A stretch of 64,000 nucleotides of DNA. It comes from Holtermannia corniformis. Lineage: Eukaryota; Basidiomycota; Tremellomycetes; Holtermanniales. Location of the stretch: positions 170,107 through 234,106 of the forward strand of contig BCIJ01000020.1 in NCBI GenBank assembly GCA_001599935.1. The letters are read 5' to 3'. Shown here in pieces: positions 7,376 to 18,622 of this stretch. Made by a program: the position numbers and the translations under genes. The notes below the pieces were generated by a model. It saw nothing but the letters and a program-made list of their open reading frames with translations. It searched no databases and was not told where the DNA came from. Numbering within the stretch: the stretch's first letter is position 1; every line of letters starts with the position of its first letter.

Positions 7376-8998
7376 TCAGATCTTGTAGCCCCCACTTGCG
7401 CTTCCGGCCTGGTGCAGCGCACTCCAGATCCCGCGGGCGCTCTCCGCACCGGGGCCCGCCTCGATCGTCAAGTTCTTAAGTGGCTTGAGTTTGGCGCCCG
7501 ACGAGTCGAGCAAGAGCTTGACCTGGGAGCCGCGGGGTTAGCGGACATGATGCAGCGATGGGGAGAGGCGCGTACCTTGTTCTCAACCTCGTTCATCTCC
7601 ATGCCGTTGACGCAGATCACCTTGTCGCGGCCGTTGACTGCAGAGGTGTCAGTGAACGATTTCGCGACGGCATTCTGTACCCTCCACGGGATAGATGCTG
7701 AACAGTGAGCATGAGCCATGCAGCAGCGCTGGCCGGACCTATGTCTATCAAGACATTGACCACGGCACAGCCATCGAGCATCCACAGAACCTACGACTGT
7801 GCAAGGTGAGCGCAGATTGCGCTCACTGCTAAGCGAAGGCCACTGAATTCAGGGCGCACACACGCAATCTGTAGGCTGCTGTAGTATCCGGCTAGTCGGC
7901 TCAGGCGCCAGACACATGTTGCTTGAAAGGGACCACAAGGCACAGGGATCTACAGCTGCCAGAATGCTCCTCCGCAAGCGTAAGACGCGCCCTTTGAGCG
8001 TACAGCTCGGTGGTCCTTCCTGTGGCAAGCACCACCCCACATGTTCTCGATCCAATATCGCGACGCATGTCCGAAGGAGGTCTCGGAGTAGCCAGCTGTG
8101 CCGCGATGCTTAACAATCGAAACTGCCAATGTCCAATTGGACACTGATGAGCTCAGAAGCAAAGCTCGCTCGCGTGACCCACGAAGCCTGACGCGGCATT
8201 CCATCAAGTCGATCGCTAGCTGAAGTCTAGATCCCGTGCGGTGTCCAGCTGGTTGACCGCAAATGAAGTCAATCAGGCGGCATGTCCAAAAGCAGCGCAC
8301 TAGCTAGCTGCGCGAGCCAAAGCGACGGTCCAGTAACAACTGGCACGGCAAGCGATAGTAGAGGTGTCTAGCACGCAGGCAGCGCTGACCGGAACGCGGA
8401 TCCACTTCAACCCATGTGGTCGGGAGCTTCACCTGTCGTCTTTCGGCCAGCGTTCCATCCGGGCGGGAATGACCACGCATAGGAAGGAATATATGACAGA
8501 CTTCTAGGTGGGTCAAAAGGCTTGTAAAAGACCGCCTGCCGCGACTGGCTGTGCTAGCTCAGCCTTCGACGACCCACCGCCAGTGCACAAAAGCACCGAA
8601 CCAGCTACAGGTCTCGCACGACAGTTGAGTACGCCCTTAGCCCGACCGCTATCACTCCGTACCAACTAATCATACCCTGAAGCACAAGCACAGTACTGAC
8701 CATAATGACCCCGAATGACCGCCGCCTTGCCCCGATTGACCCGTCTGACCAAAACCTCGACATCCGGGTTCTCGCGCGCCATCTGGACCAACGGTTCCTT
8801 TAGATACGACCTATTCGTGACATCAGCCTATCCCAGTACCACGGCTTTCACGACGCACCGGACCCCGTGCTGCGCCGGCGCCTCGGGCACATAGTCGATG
8901 ATCAATTTCCGGAGCGGGCTCAAGAAATGCCGATAGCCTGGCACGGGCACCGTTTTCGGGAGGGCCGACGTCGACGCTGTGGTTATCCGCCGGATCAT
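7376..8998 (-). CDS. Mitochondrial large-subunit ribosomal protein mL43 (MRPL51 type)
   Basis: Four exons (8998-8859, 8810-8701, 7637-7576, 7522-7376) encode 152 residues. The L51/S25/CI-B8 thioredoxin-like fold is visible: SPLRKLIIDY near residue 31, SYLKEPLVQMARENPDVEV near residue 47, RGHYVNGRDKVICVNG near residue 81, LLLDSSGAKLK near residue 107, then GIWSAL near the end, all matching the mL43 pattern. Introns 1 and 3 are 48 and 53 nt, but intron 2 (7638-8700) is 1,063 nt. Phases fit exactly across it (G|TC giving Val in HYVNG). The N-terminus (MIRRITTASTSALP) resembles a targeting peptide. It functions in the mitoribosome. Confidence 0.85.
7638..8700 (-). other. Exceptionally long intron of the mL43 gene
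   Basis: Donor GTCAGT at 8700 and acceptor CTGACACCTCTGCAG at 7652-7638 on the minus strand. 1,063 nt, against 39-90 nt for the other introns I resolved in this window. Contents: a perfect hairpin (GTGAGCGCA-GAT-TGCGCTCAC, 7806-7826) and unremarkable ORFs, the longest 116 codons on the minus strand at 7950-8300, with no recognisable domain. No tRNA or clear box C/D snoRNA was found by eye. An insertion into an ancestral short intron is the simplest reading. Confidence 0.75.
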
Positions 8999-9170
8999 TG
9001 TGTCAGGCGGTGCGTGAAGGGTGGGACAAGGAGTGGTGGTGGAACTGGAGAGGTCGGCTGAGGGGGTTGGGCGAAAATGATGGCGTCTGCGTGGGAATGC
9101 TTCACGTGTTGGTGCACCTCACGTTTTGGCCGCCAGTCTGTGCTTTAGTCAACGTCGACCTTTCCCCGTC

Positions 9171-9585
9171 ATGTCAAAGCCACAAGGTAGGTCTCGCCCA
9201 CTTGATGTATACAAGCTTACACGCACACTCACAGGACCCAACTTTGCCCAAGTGCACCTTGCAGCTCTCCAACAGCGGACGGCCACTGCCGAATCGACCT
9301 CTTCTACGCTCCCGCCCCGGCTGCTCAACAACAGGCGCTTGCCCATCCCAGCGCCCGCAGCACAGGGCCAGGGCAAAAAGAAGAAGCAAGTCAAAGTCAG
9401 TGCGAAGCAGAAGAAGAAGAGTGAGAAGGGCAAGGAGCGGGCACTAGAGATGGCGGCGAGGACGGAGGAGCGGGTAAGGGACCGTGAGGAGAAAAAGGTG
9501 TGCTTGGATTCGGATGGCTGCTACGGTGGTGAGAGCTGACGCTGGATAGGCGAAGCGGGAACGTGCGAAGAAGGCTTGGGAGTAG
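9171..9585 (+). CDS. Small highly basic protein, possibly Alb1-like ribosome biogenesis factor
   Basis: Three exons (9171-9186, 9235-9497, 9550-9585) give 104 residues. The second half is Lys/Arg/Glu-rich (GKKKKQVKVSAKQKKK, ending AKRERAKKAWE), as in small nucleolar or pre-60S shuttling proteins such as Alb1. Likeness is compositional rather than motif-based, so the family call is weak. The 16-nt first exon is supported by clean GTAGGT and CACAG signals. Divergently placed to mL43; the two ATGs are 172 bp apart. Confidence 0.6.
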
Positions 9586-9746
9586 TGGTTGCGTTGTCGA
9601 GGGGATGATTAGACATTTGACGACTTGTACCATGTACCGATTTTGACACGATAGCGCTGGCACCGGCACCACACAAGCACAAGAACAGCGTAGACCATGC
9701 ATGCGACAATCCAAACCAAATCGACAGGAAAAAGACGCCGCGACGC

Positions 9747-10625
9747 CTACTTGAAACCCAGAACTGACTTGACCATCTGTAATAGCGGTCTGTCAGCTCG
9801 ATCTCAACAATAGAACGTAACGTCACGCACCGTACGGGCGTATGGGATGTACGAGAGTGAATACCATGTGTACGCGAGGTATTGCAGGATGACAAAGATG
9901 ATGCACGTCTGTCGTCTGTCAGCCTTCGGTCACGCAGCGAGCTAGCCTCGTGGGTCGGCTAGTGGGCATGAAGGAGCGACGAATAGGATGCGACGTACCA
10001 CTGCAGGTAGCACAAACGCGCCGACAAAGCACAGAGCGATGCTGACGAAGAGTAAGAGCGTGGCGACGATCCGGACCGGCTTGAACATGGTCTTGATCTG
10101 CTTCTTGAACCCACTGGTAGGGCGGAGCGTAAGTCACTATCGGTTCTGTGTGACGCGACGCACATGAGAAAGCCAGTCCCGACGAGGGAGATGATCGTGC
10201 CGAGCGCAAAGAGGGCTAACAGCGTCAGCAAGCCGTTAGCGAACGAGATGGATCAGACTGACTGGCAAATGCTCCGGTCGCGCCTAGGAAGAGCAGAATA
10301 GCACCGAGTAATGAGATCCCAAAGCCAGCTACGAGACCTGTACGGCGCGAGTCCAACGTCAGCCCGCTGCCGGCTGAACGGACGACAGTCGACGTACACA
10401 GTGCGAACCCGCCAAGCCGTTGAGCTCGCGTCAAGCCCAAAGCGTCGAAAGCTGATTTTTCCTACACGGTCATCAGCTGCTGTACCGACTTGCGGCTGCG
10501 GCACGGCACGCACACCACCAAACACGGCATCGTCCGTCTGCGACTCGAGATCTGTACGATGGTGTGCGCGTGAGCTGATGATCTGCGGATGGGCAGGTCC
10601 ACGTACTGAACCACGCTCGTGACAT
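9747..10625 (-). CDS. SFT2: SFT2-type vesicle transport membrane protein
   Basis: Eight exons (10625-10607, 10551-10514, 10461-10398, 10337-10263, 10215-10164, 10113-9999, 9908-9831, 9776-9747) give 156 residues, about the family length. Four hydrophobic segments are visible: LVAGFGISLLGAILLFLG, LFALGTIISLVGTGFLIGF, IVATLLLFVSIALCFVGAFV and TCIIFVILQYLAYTWYSLSY. GFKKQIKTMFKPVR between segments two and three, and IPYAR...VLGF at the end, are typical of SFT2. The family acts in fusion of endosome-derived vesicles with the late Golgi. Unusually exon-dense, with first exons of 19 and 38 nt; the N-terminal splice choices are the least certain part. Confidence 0.85.
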
Positions 10626-10903
10626 TCTCTAGATTGGTTAAGACGATGCTCGTTTCTGCTTCCCGGTGGTGGTGCTCGAGTGCGCGCTCGTCTGCCTGTT
10701 GGCTCTGCTAGTGTTTGCCCAGGCGGACAGTGGCGGACTGCGGCGGTTCAACTCCCACGCGTCCCGCTCAACGGGGTTAGCGTTCCTGTGTTGGCTTGAG
10801 CTGACGTGTACAGTCACTCGTCAGCCGCCTATGGTATCAAACAAAGTCAGTCAGTCGCCACCCTACTGCAGCGTCCAAATGTACATCTTGTCAAGCACCC
10901 AGC

Positions 10904-11566
10904 ATGGCCTCGCCAGCCGCAGCCGTAGCCTCATCCTCGGCATCGGCATCTACATCAACACTAGCGCCAGACACATCGAGCGACACCGCGCAAACGCTCT
11001 CGCACATCCTCTCACTCCCACCACTGCTCCACCCACTCTCAGCCCACCTCGCCGCTCTTCACCTCGCGCGCGTCCGCCTGCTCCTCTCCCTCCCGTCCTA
11101 CACGCACGCTCAGCTCCTACTCCATCAATGGTGCCATGCGTGCGGCGGGCTCAGAACAGGGTACGGCGGGACCGCGGCCTCTGTCCGTCGAGGAAGAGCC
11201 CGACCCGCGTGCACACACTGCGGTGCTGCTTTTGCGTTGCCGAACCCGAACCGCGCGACGATTGACGCGTTCAAGAGTGCGAGGGTGACGCGGAGGGCTG
11301 CAAACGCGGCGAAAAGGGAGGCGCTGCGGCACAAGAGTACAGACGTGCCACCGACCCTGCTGGCGAAACCGGCGCTCGCTCATGTCCAGACGAGTCACCC
11401 AACGCCACCGGCGTATCCTCCACCACTGTCCAAACCACCGCCGTCGAGTCCGGCAGCGGCGAGGCAGAAAAAGAAGAAGAGTAGCGGGCTCGCAAAGCTC
11501 TTGGCGCAGAACAAGGCCAAGCGCGAGGAGGATGCGTTGGGAGGTGGTAGCTGGGGTTTGGGCTGA
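10904..11566 (+). CDS. Rpr2/Rpp21/SNM1-like RNase P/MRP protein
   Basis: Single exon, 220 residues. An Ala/Ser-rich start is followed by an amphipathic helical region (LHLARVRLLLSLPS, around residue 54) and a four-cysteine ribbon: CHACGG near residue 77 and CTHCG near residue 102. A basic tail holds QKKKKSSGLAKLLAQNKAKR. A helix bundle followed by a CxxC...CxxC zinc ribbon and a Lys-rich tail is the layout of the Rpr2/Rpp21/SNM1 subunits of RNase P and RNase MRP. The assignment rests on this layout; other small zinc-ribbon proteins are possible. Confidence 0.6.
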   Translation: MASPAAAVASSSASASTSTLAPDTSSDTAQTLSHILSLPPLLHPLSAHLAALHLARVRLLLSLPSYTHAQLLLHQWCHACGGLRTGYGGTAASVRRGRARPACTHCGAAFALPNPNRATIDAFKSARVTRRAANAAKREALRHKSTDVPPTLLAKPALAHVQTSHPTPPAYPPPLSKPPPSSPAAARQKKKKSSGLAKLLAQNKAKREEDALGGGSWGLG

Positions 11567-11699
11567 GGCTGCAGAGAGTGTACGAACCGTTGTCATATAG
11601 ATTTGTCTGAAGTGTTGTAACCGATGTGCATACTGTATCATCTTAACCGTGTGCGAGCCAATGCATATACAAACTGAACACAACGACTCCGCTCCGACC

Positions 11700-13390
11700 T
11701 CACTTCTTCGACTCATACTGACAACACGATCAGCATCAAAGCCTACACCTCGATTCCACCAACGAACAGTATAGAACCCCTTGCCGGTCTTCCGACCGAG
11801 CTTGCCGTCCTTGACCATTTCATCGAGCAGTGGGATCGGCGCAACGAGCTCTTTCGAAATCTGGCCCTGCTCGGCCTTTTCGCGCCAGCCGTTGGTGATG
11901 TACGATGTGGTGTCTGATCAATCGTCAGCATGAGCAGGGGACAGGGGCGCAGTGACGCACCGAGGCCGACAAAGTCAAGTAGCTTGAATGGCTGAGTGCG
12001 GTCAGTCGGCTGGCTACATTGCGCGAATCAACATACGCCCATAGCTGCAAAGTGTCAGTCTGCGTGACACTCGGCCGTCTGAATAGACGCACGATACCCT
12101 GCTCCGAGCTCCATAGCCTGATCGATATCCTCCGATGTCGCCTCACCCCGCTCCACCATCCGAATCGCCTCGACTGCGAGAACCATCAGCAAACAGCTTG
12201 TATATCAGCGTCCCCACGCACGCATATAAGGCACAAGTAGACGGTTGACAATGAAGCTGCACGCAAAGCGTGAGTGCTGGACGAAGCTCTGGCTCGAAAG
12301 TGTACCTACCCAGGCGTATCTTTGCATGTGACTGGGTTCTTGCCCATCCGCTGGGTCACGTCCATGAGCGCATCGAACGTCGATTGCGATGTCGCGTCCG
12401 TGCGGATAATCTCAACCAGCTTCATCGCTAAAGTGGTCAGCCAAGCTGTGAGGCAACTTGCAGAAGATTCACCAGGCACAGCTGCAGGCATCAGTACGGG
12501 CACCGACGGATGACATTGGCTCACGGTTGAAGAAGTGGAGGCCTGCAAAGCTGACAAGAATCAGCCCTGTCAGCATGTAGCGTTCAATCCGCTCACTTGG
12601 CCCGTCTGTCCTCTTTGCATGCTTCTGCGATCTCTGTCACGGACAGAGAGGAAGTATTGGTCGCGAAGATGCAGTCAGGCCTGCATCGCGTCAGTACAGC
12701 ACCAGTACCGAGCGCGCCAACATACTGCGCCTTGCTGTCGAGAAAGCCAAACAAGTCTCTCTTAACCTTGATCGACTCGATGATAGCTTCCACCACCAGA
12801 TCCGCGTCCGACACCGCCTTCTCACTGCGTAGGCCCTTTCAGTGTGATTTCACCGTATCACAAGGAATGGACTGACGCATCCGTTGTCGTGCTGATCTGT
12901 CCGAGCACACTCTTGGTGTAACCCTCGATATCGTCAGGATGTGACTTTTTGGCGATCCGAGCCAGCGACTTGGTGATGATGTTAATGCCGTTCCTAGCTG
13001 CTCAGCACGGACAAGCTCAGTCACAGCACGTACTCTAGAGCCTTGTCCGTCACGTCCGACAGCACGACCTAAACCCATCAGCTCACGAACGGTCTCAACT
13101 CCGTCGAGTAATCCACCTTGAGTCCATTCTGAGCTCCGACCTGCGCGATTCCAGCTCCTGCAGCATCATCAGGACCTCACCTGTCTCTCCTCGATGCTCT
13201 ACCAACCCATCAACCCGGCACCAAACACCGTCAACCTCTCGACCCGCTTGCCTCTACCCTCATCCAGAGCCGTTGCACCCGCCTGAGCTCGAGCCGAAAC
13301 AGACAAATGCCTCTGTACGGCGTGCAATCGGCCTGCCGCGATTGATGTCGAAGCCATGGGCCGTGCTGCGAGCCTCGATAGTCCAAGCAT
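11700..13390 (-). CDS. Mitochondrial 3-hydroxyacyl-CoA dehydrogenase
   Basis: Start at 13390; about a dozen exons with 39-60-nt introns, the last exon only 18 nt (11717-11700). A basic, Ser/Ala-rich presequence ([17 protein letters not shown]) is followed by the NAD-binding Rossmann start [18 protein letters not shown] near residue 57, then [18 protein letters not shown], and the catalytic-region HFFNPVPAMKLVE. The C-terminal domain has [15 protein letters not shown] and GRKTGKGFY. This enzyme oxidises 3-hydroxyacyl-CoA (or 3-hydroxybutyryl-CoA) in mitochondrial beta-oxidation, in keeping with the nearby carnitine carrier gene. Two adjacent codons after FFNPVP differ from the usual V (A here). 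Confidence 0.88.
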
Positions 13391-13698
13391 TGTCCTGGAG
13401 CGCGTAGGAGCGGTAGACCGGACAAGTGGACTTGTGGTCGCGTTACGTGATGGTACCGGCAACCGCCAACCGGGATCGGCGCGGCCGAGGCACAGACGGT
13501 GTTCTGGATGGCAGACGGCGAAGAGGTTGCAGAGAGCAGCGCCGATAGGCGCATTGCGCACTGACAACTGCTGCATATCGCTCAATGGGTCATTGCGCGC
13601 TTTGAATGATCAAGATCTAATGCATAACAGTCTCGCAGTCTATCATACAGCAAAGAAGCAAATTATCGATACAGTAATGTCGTCAAAATTAGGAGTCT
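13391..13698. other. Short intergenic spacer
   Basis: About 308 bp between the HADH start and the end of the HAD phosphatase gene. It would contain the HADH promoter and the phosphatase terminator region. AT-rich around 13600-13690; nothing else recognised. Confidence 0.5.
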
Positions 13699-14777
13699 CT
13701 AAGCCTCGGTCGAGGGCTCGTGGCGAACCTCAAACTCGAGCTTGCCGCTGTCGAGCGTGTTGACTTTGACGTGACTCATGTCATCGACAATGTAGTGCGC
13801 GCCGAGGCCCTCGATCTTTTTGCGCTCGTGCGAGGTGCAGACGGCGATGACGGTTGCACCGGATGCGACGGCCGCTTTGATACCGGACGGCGAGTCCTCA
13901 AAGACAACAGTGTTGGCGCAAGCGATTCCGAGGTCGTCGGCGGCGAGGAGGAATGGGTCGGGGAACGGCTTGCCACGCTTGAGACGCGGGTCGTCGGCGG
14001 TCACGCAGACGTTGGGGATCGTGATGCTGGGGCAGGTCAGTACATGGTTTAGATAGCAGTCGCAAAAAACTCACTTTGTGCGGGTCAAGCAGCCGTGGCA
14101 GTAGGTCTTGGCGCCCGAAGTAGCGACAGCATACTTGTTCGTAGGCAGCGACGCGATGAGATCCTGCACGCCGGGCAGGATGCGTACACTCCGGTCGACC
14201 AACTTCTCCTCCTCAGTCCAGGCCTCGTCAATCTCCTCCTCGATCTCGGTGATGATCGGCGGCGTGCCCGACGTCATGCGGAGCTTCTCGAGGCCAAAGC
14301 TGTCGCCGAAGGATGACCGGCGCGACGAAGCGACAGACGAAGCGTCTGAAACTGAGCCGGAGGACGACGCGGTGTACGCAGATGCGATCGACGATGACCG
14401 GCGTTTCTTCTGACGAAGAGTACCGTCGGCAAAGGCGAGGATGGAGCGCTCAAATTCTGGATACGGATCAGCGCTGAGGCGGTTCACGACACGGCAAACG
14501 CACTGTCGACCTCATCGTTCATCTGGTGGGTCTCCAACCACGGCTTGAGATCCTTGAGGTTGTCGATGGCCCGCTTGCCGTGTGTGGCAGCAATGACGGT
14601 TTCGGCATCCAGATCGAGGTCGTTGGCGACCGTGCCCCAGGCAGCCTCGACGGCGGCGATGGAGTCGGTGAGAGTACCGTCCTATCGAAGTGTCAGGTAA
14701 GAACGCCCCGAGCTGCGAACCGAGCGTACCATGTCAAAGAGGACGCCCTCAGCCTTGAAAGTCGAAGTAGTAGCCAT
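13699..14777 (-). CDS. HAD-superfamily phosphatase, GPP/DOG type, with a Ser/acidic insertion
   Basis: Four exons; exons 1 and 2 are 14777-14730 and 14681-14504, and exon 3 starts at 14456. HAD motif I is FDMDGT (split by intron 1 after FDM), motif II VATSGA, motif III KRGKPFPDPF, motif IV VFEDSPSG. The cap start HGKRAIDNLKDLKPW is like glycerol-3-phosphate or 2-deoxyglucose-6-phosphate phosphatases. Between the cap and motif II is an extra stretch of about 90 residues with many Ser (SSSIASAYTASSSGSVSDAS) and then Glu (EIEEEIDEAWTEEEK), absent from yeast GPP proteins. It is probably disordered and could be phosphorylated. Substrate cannot be read from sequence. Confidence 0.8.
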
Positions 14778-15623
14778 GTTTGCAGACCGGTGTGATAAAG
14801 CGCGACAAGCAGCAAGCACAAATGGAGTTAAGTAGTGGATATTCGGTTCGACAAGCCCCGCCCTCCGACTTGTTCTTATACGTTTACATCGCCTTACCGC
14901 CGATCGGCACCCTTCCATGCGTCAGCGCTGACCCCCTGCGCCCGCACGGTAGCGCATCCGCATGTCAGTCTCGCCCAGTGCCAGGGTTCGCACCCCGGAA
15001 AATGACGCTCCTATCGGCAACCCTACCCTGAAAAAGCGCTCCATCGTCTGCGTCTGCGAAGACGCTGATAACAAAGTTTCCGCAAGCGGCAACCGAGCAC
15101 TGTGCGCTTTGATACGAGAAGGTGGAGCGGCACCCTGAGCTGATCTATCACCGCACCCAGCCACTGACGGCCACTTGCGACGCTTCGATTCCCACAGACG
15201 CTGCATCGCTGGAATGCGCAACGTTCATGCGTTCATGGAAAGTGCCATCGGCTTTGGCCGGACGACAGCGCGGCTCACGCCCACCACGAGGATCAATGAT
15301 TGATTGTGTTTGAGGGTTGTTTATCGCCACTCGGGTTGCATGGCAACGTCCGGACGACAATCAACTGCTGATAATTGTTCAGCTCACGCTTTGCGTTCAG
15401 GGGCGTGCGCACCGAGGGTCCCACACTGTCTTGGCAGCGTAGTCAATTATCAGTTGCTGGGCTGGGGTTTGTTCTGTAACCCCCATCTGACGTTCGCATC
15501 TGCATCATGAGCCACATCATGCCGTGGGATATGTGGCAACTAAAGCACGTGACCGGCCAGATTTCCGGTTGGTTGTCTTCGCGCCTGGGTCTGCTGCTGT
15601 AGCTCAAAGTAGAGCAGTGAACC
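14778..15623. other. Intergenic DNA between divergent HAD and SDA1 genes
   Basis: About 850 bp containing both promoters. Small ORFs (for example minus 14922-15221) have no recognisable domain. A T-arm-like GGGTTCGCACCC at about 14985 has no matching tRNA body. Confidence 0.5.
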
Positions 15624-18503
15624 ATGGTCAAAGTCAGTAGTATCATAGGTCGCTGATGAAGTGTTAACGCGCCATCACAGTCACGCGCTTCGCGAGGTAT
15701 CCTCTTGACCTCCAACCTCCCACAACTGCAAAACTTGATCAAGGTTCGGCAGCGCTTGTGTAGTCTGCTCAAAGCTGACCATCATTACAGCGCGACCCGG
15801 CAGGCTACAAGGAAGAGTTTCTGACTCAGTGGAACCACTACGAGTCATTGCGGCGTATCTTCTCGCTCAAGCCGGATGAGGAGGGCGAGCTCTTTGGTGA
15901 CCTGGTCGGCTTCATTGCTCAGGTTGCGCAATGTTACCCAGAGGAGACAAAGGACTTTCCGGGACACATCAGGACGTTGCTGCTTGATCATCACCGAAGT
16001 CTGAGCCCGGAGACGCGCAAGACGCTGGTGCGGAATCTGGTCATGCTGCGGAACAAGGAGGTCATCGACTCGATCGAGTGAGTGGCGGGTCTGGCTCTGC
16101 TGGCGAGGGGTGACTGACATGACGCCAGACTGCTCCAGACGCTTTTCCCACTCCTCCCCTTGACCACGTCGCAGACGCTGCGGTCATTCATTCGCAAGAC
16201 CATCCTGACAGACATCCGGACGGCGAACGCGAAGACCAAGAACCACAAGCTGAACCGCGTCGTGCAAGCATTGCTCTTCGGCATGGTCGAGCGCGGTATG
16301 GACGGCGACGTTGTTGGCGACAAGGGCAAGGCTAGATCGGTTGCGGCCGGAGAGGCCAAGGGTGGCGAGGCAATGTGGGCCGTCACCATGGTCAAGGAGC
16401 TCTGGAAGAAGGGTGTATGGTGTGTCATCTCATCTGATCCCCTACAAGCATCAAGACTTACGCAGCACAGGAACGACCCCAAGACTGTCTCAATCGCCGC
16501 CCTTGCGTGCTCCCACCCAAACGTCAAAGTCCAATCGGCCGGCCTGCACTTCTTCCTCGGCTCAGAAAACGAAGACGAAGAAGAGTCGTCCGACGAAGAG
16601 CTTCCTGACCTGAAGAAGCTCGAGCACCAGCGGATAATCAACAAGAAGAAGCGTGCCGATGACAGGAGGATGTCAAAGGCCCGGGCGATCGTCAAGAAGA
16701 AGCGCAAGGAGAAGGAGGCCAATGCGGCAGGCGGCACGGTCAACTTCCCGGCGCTCGAGCTGCTGCACGATCCGCAGAGTTTTGCCGAGAAGCTGTATGA
16801 TGGGTTGAATCGCTATGGTGCGTCCGTATGCGCTGCTTCATGCCGAAACTGACATATGCTCAGACAAGCAATACTCGCTGGACCACAAGATCCTCATCAT
16901 GCAGCTCCTTGCTCGTGTCATGGGTCTGCACAAGCTTTGCGTGCTTGGTTTCTACAGCTACATCATCAAGTCGGTTGACCGTGCAATCAGCGACGGCGCG
17001 CTGACGCTCGCAGATACCTCACTTACCACCAGATCAACGTCACCCTCATCCTCGTCTCCCTCGCCCAATCCGTCCACGACTTGACCCCACCCGACGTTCT
17101 CACCCCGGTCATCCGCAAGCTCGCGCAAGAGTTTGTGCACCCCGGTGTCGGCGCGGAGGTCATTGCGGCCGGTATCAATGCCATCCGCGAGGTCTGCCGT
17201 AGGCAACCCTGGTGTATGGAGGAAGAGCTTCTTGGTGACTTGATTGAATATCGCAAGAGCAAGGACAAGGGTGTCACGACGGCTGCGCGAGGCTTGCTGC
17301 AGTTGTTCCGCGAAGTCAACCCGGGATTGCTCAAGCGCCGTGAGCGGGTACGTGCTTCGCTTGTCTTCAATATGACATGGGCGATACTGATGCTGGCTGA
17401 CAGGGCAAAGCCGCCGCCATGGGCCTCACTGCCGACCAGGCGCCAGCGTTCGGTCACTCGCGAGAGGTACCAGACGGCATCGAGGGTCTCGAGGTGCGTC
17501 TCTGCTCTGATTCCCAAAGAGCTAGTTCTGATGGACCCCTAAGCTGCTCGAAGACCACTTTGCGGCTATGCGCAAGGAAGCCAACGGCAGCGATGCGGAT
17601 TCCGATGCCGAGATGGCCGAGAACGACGATGATGCCGGCTGGGGCGATGACTGGGAGGCTCAGTCTGATTCGGGCTCGGACTCGAGCGAAGGCTGGCAGT
17701 CTGTCTCGTCCGAGGGCGAGGACGACATCTATGTCAGCGACAGCGAGGATGACGACAAGGACCGCGAGAAGGGCAACAAGGAACGGAGGGAGCGCAAGGA
17801 GAAGAAGCGCCTCATCGGCAAAGACAAGAGAGTTAATGCTGACGAGGCCGACGTCGATATGGACGACGCAAAGTCGGTCGTATCAGTCGCGCCATCGGCT
17901 GCTGCGACGGAGATGTCAGAGGGTACCAGAAAGCTTACGATGCTGGCTCAGCAAAAGGTGCGCCCTACCACCGGCTTTGTTGACTTCAGAACTGATAAAC
18001 GATTTAGATCCTCACACCCGCCGATTTCGCGCTCCTGAACGAGCTCCGTCTCAAAGCGGCCACCGACCTAGCCGCCAACGGCGGTGGATCCGCTGCCAAG
18101 CGCAAGCTAGCCGCGCTAGAGGCGTCCAAGAAACACTCGTCCGCGGCCGATAACGAGCAGTTCCTTACAGAGACCGAGATCCTTGGGCCGAGGAAGAAGG
18201 CAAAGGCAGACTACGAGGAGCGCATGGAGAGTATCAGGAAGGGTCGCGAGGGCCGTGAGAAGTATGGTAGTACCAAGGGTCGTCGCAAGACGGGGACGCC
18301 GAGCAGTTCGACGAACCGTGAGAAGGCGCGCAACAAGCCGATCATGATGACTCTGCAGTATGTCGCGTCCAGCTACTTTGGTGAAGGCAAGGCTGACGTG
18401 TCGCAGCTCCAACAAGGTCGTGCAGAAGAAGAAGGCATCGCTGCGCGACAAGCAGATCAAGCTCCGCGCGTCAATCGACAAGCAGAAGAAGATGAAACAC
18501 TAG
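15624..18503 (+). CDS. SDA1: SDA1 homologue, 60S ribosome biogenesis/export factor
   Basis: About ten exons, starting with a 9-nt exon (ATG GTC AAA) before GTCAGT. Family landmarks in order: NLPQLQNLIKRDP, NHYESLRRIFSL, FIAQVAQCYPEE, LRSFIRKTILTDIRTAN, HKLNRVVQALLFGMVERG, DHKILIMQLLARVMGLHKL, then HQINVTLILVSLAQ, DVLTPVIRKLAQEFV, GINAIREVCRRQPW, and LIEYRKSKDKGV. Acidic stretches follow (DDDAGWGDDWEAQ), then a basic C-terminus ending QIKLRASIDKQKKMKH. Sda1 is a nucleolar/nuclear protein needed for 60S subunit assembly and export and for passage through G1. NOC2, 7 kb away, belongs to the same pathway. The 16160-16852 exon pair is interrupted by one intron after the WKKGVW stretch. Confidence 0.9.
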
Positions 18504-18622
18504 ACTTGATCTCGTTCAGTCAGCGTTTGGGGTCATTTCACCGCATGCATGCTCTCTGCGCTTCGCCGTTCCGCCCGACCAGCATACAACCTGCGGGTGC
18601 TCAATCACTTACCTGACTCACC

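Noticed and set aside
7950..8300. Nested gene inside the mL43 intron (116 codons)
   Set aside because: No domain, splice pattern or conserved block; an ORF of that length occurs by chance at this base composition.
11117..11818. Minus-strand ORF of 233 codons
   Set aside because: It mixes the end of the HADH gene, its last intron and sequence antisense to the Rpr2-like gene; the product resembles nothing.
14960..15020. Possible tRNA (GGGTTCGCACCC resembles a T-arm)
   Set aside because: No matching acceptor stem, anticodon arm or A-box of the right spacing could be found around it.
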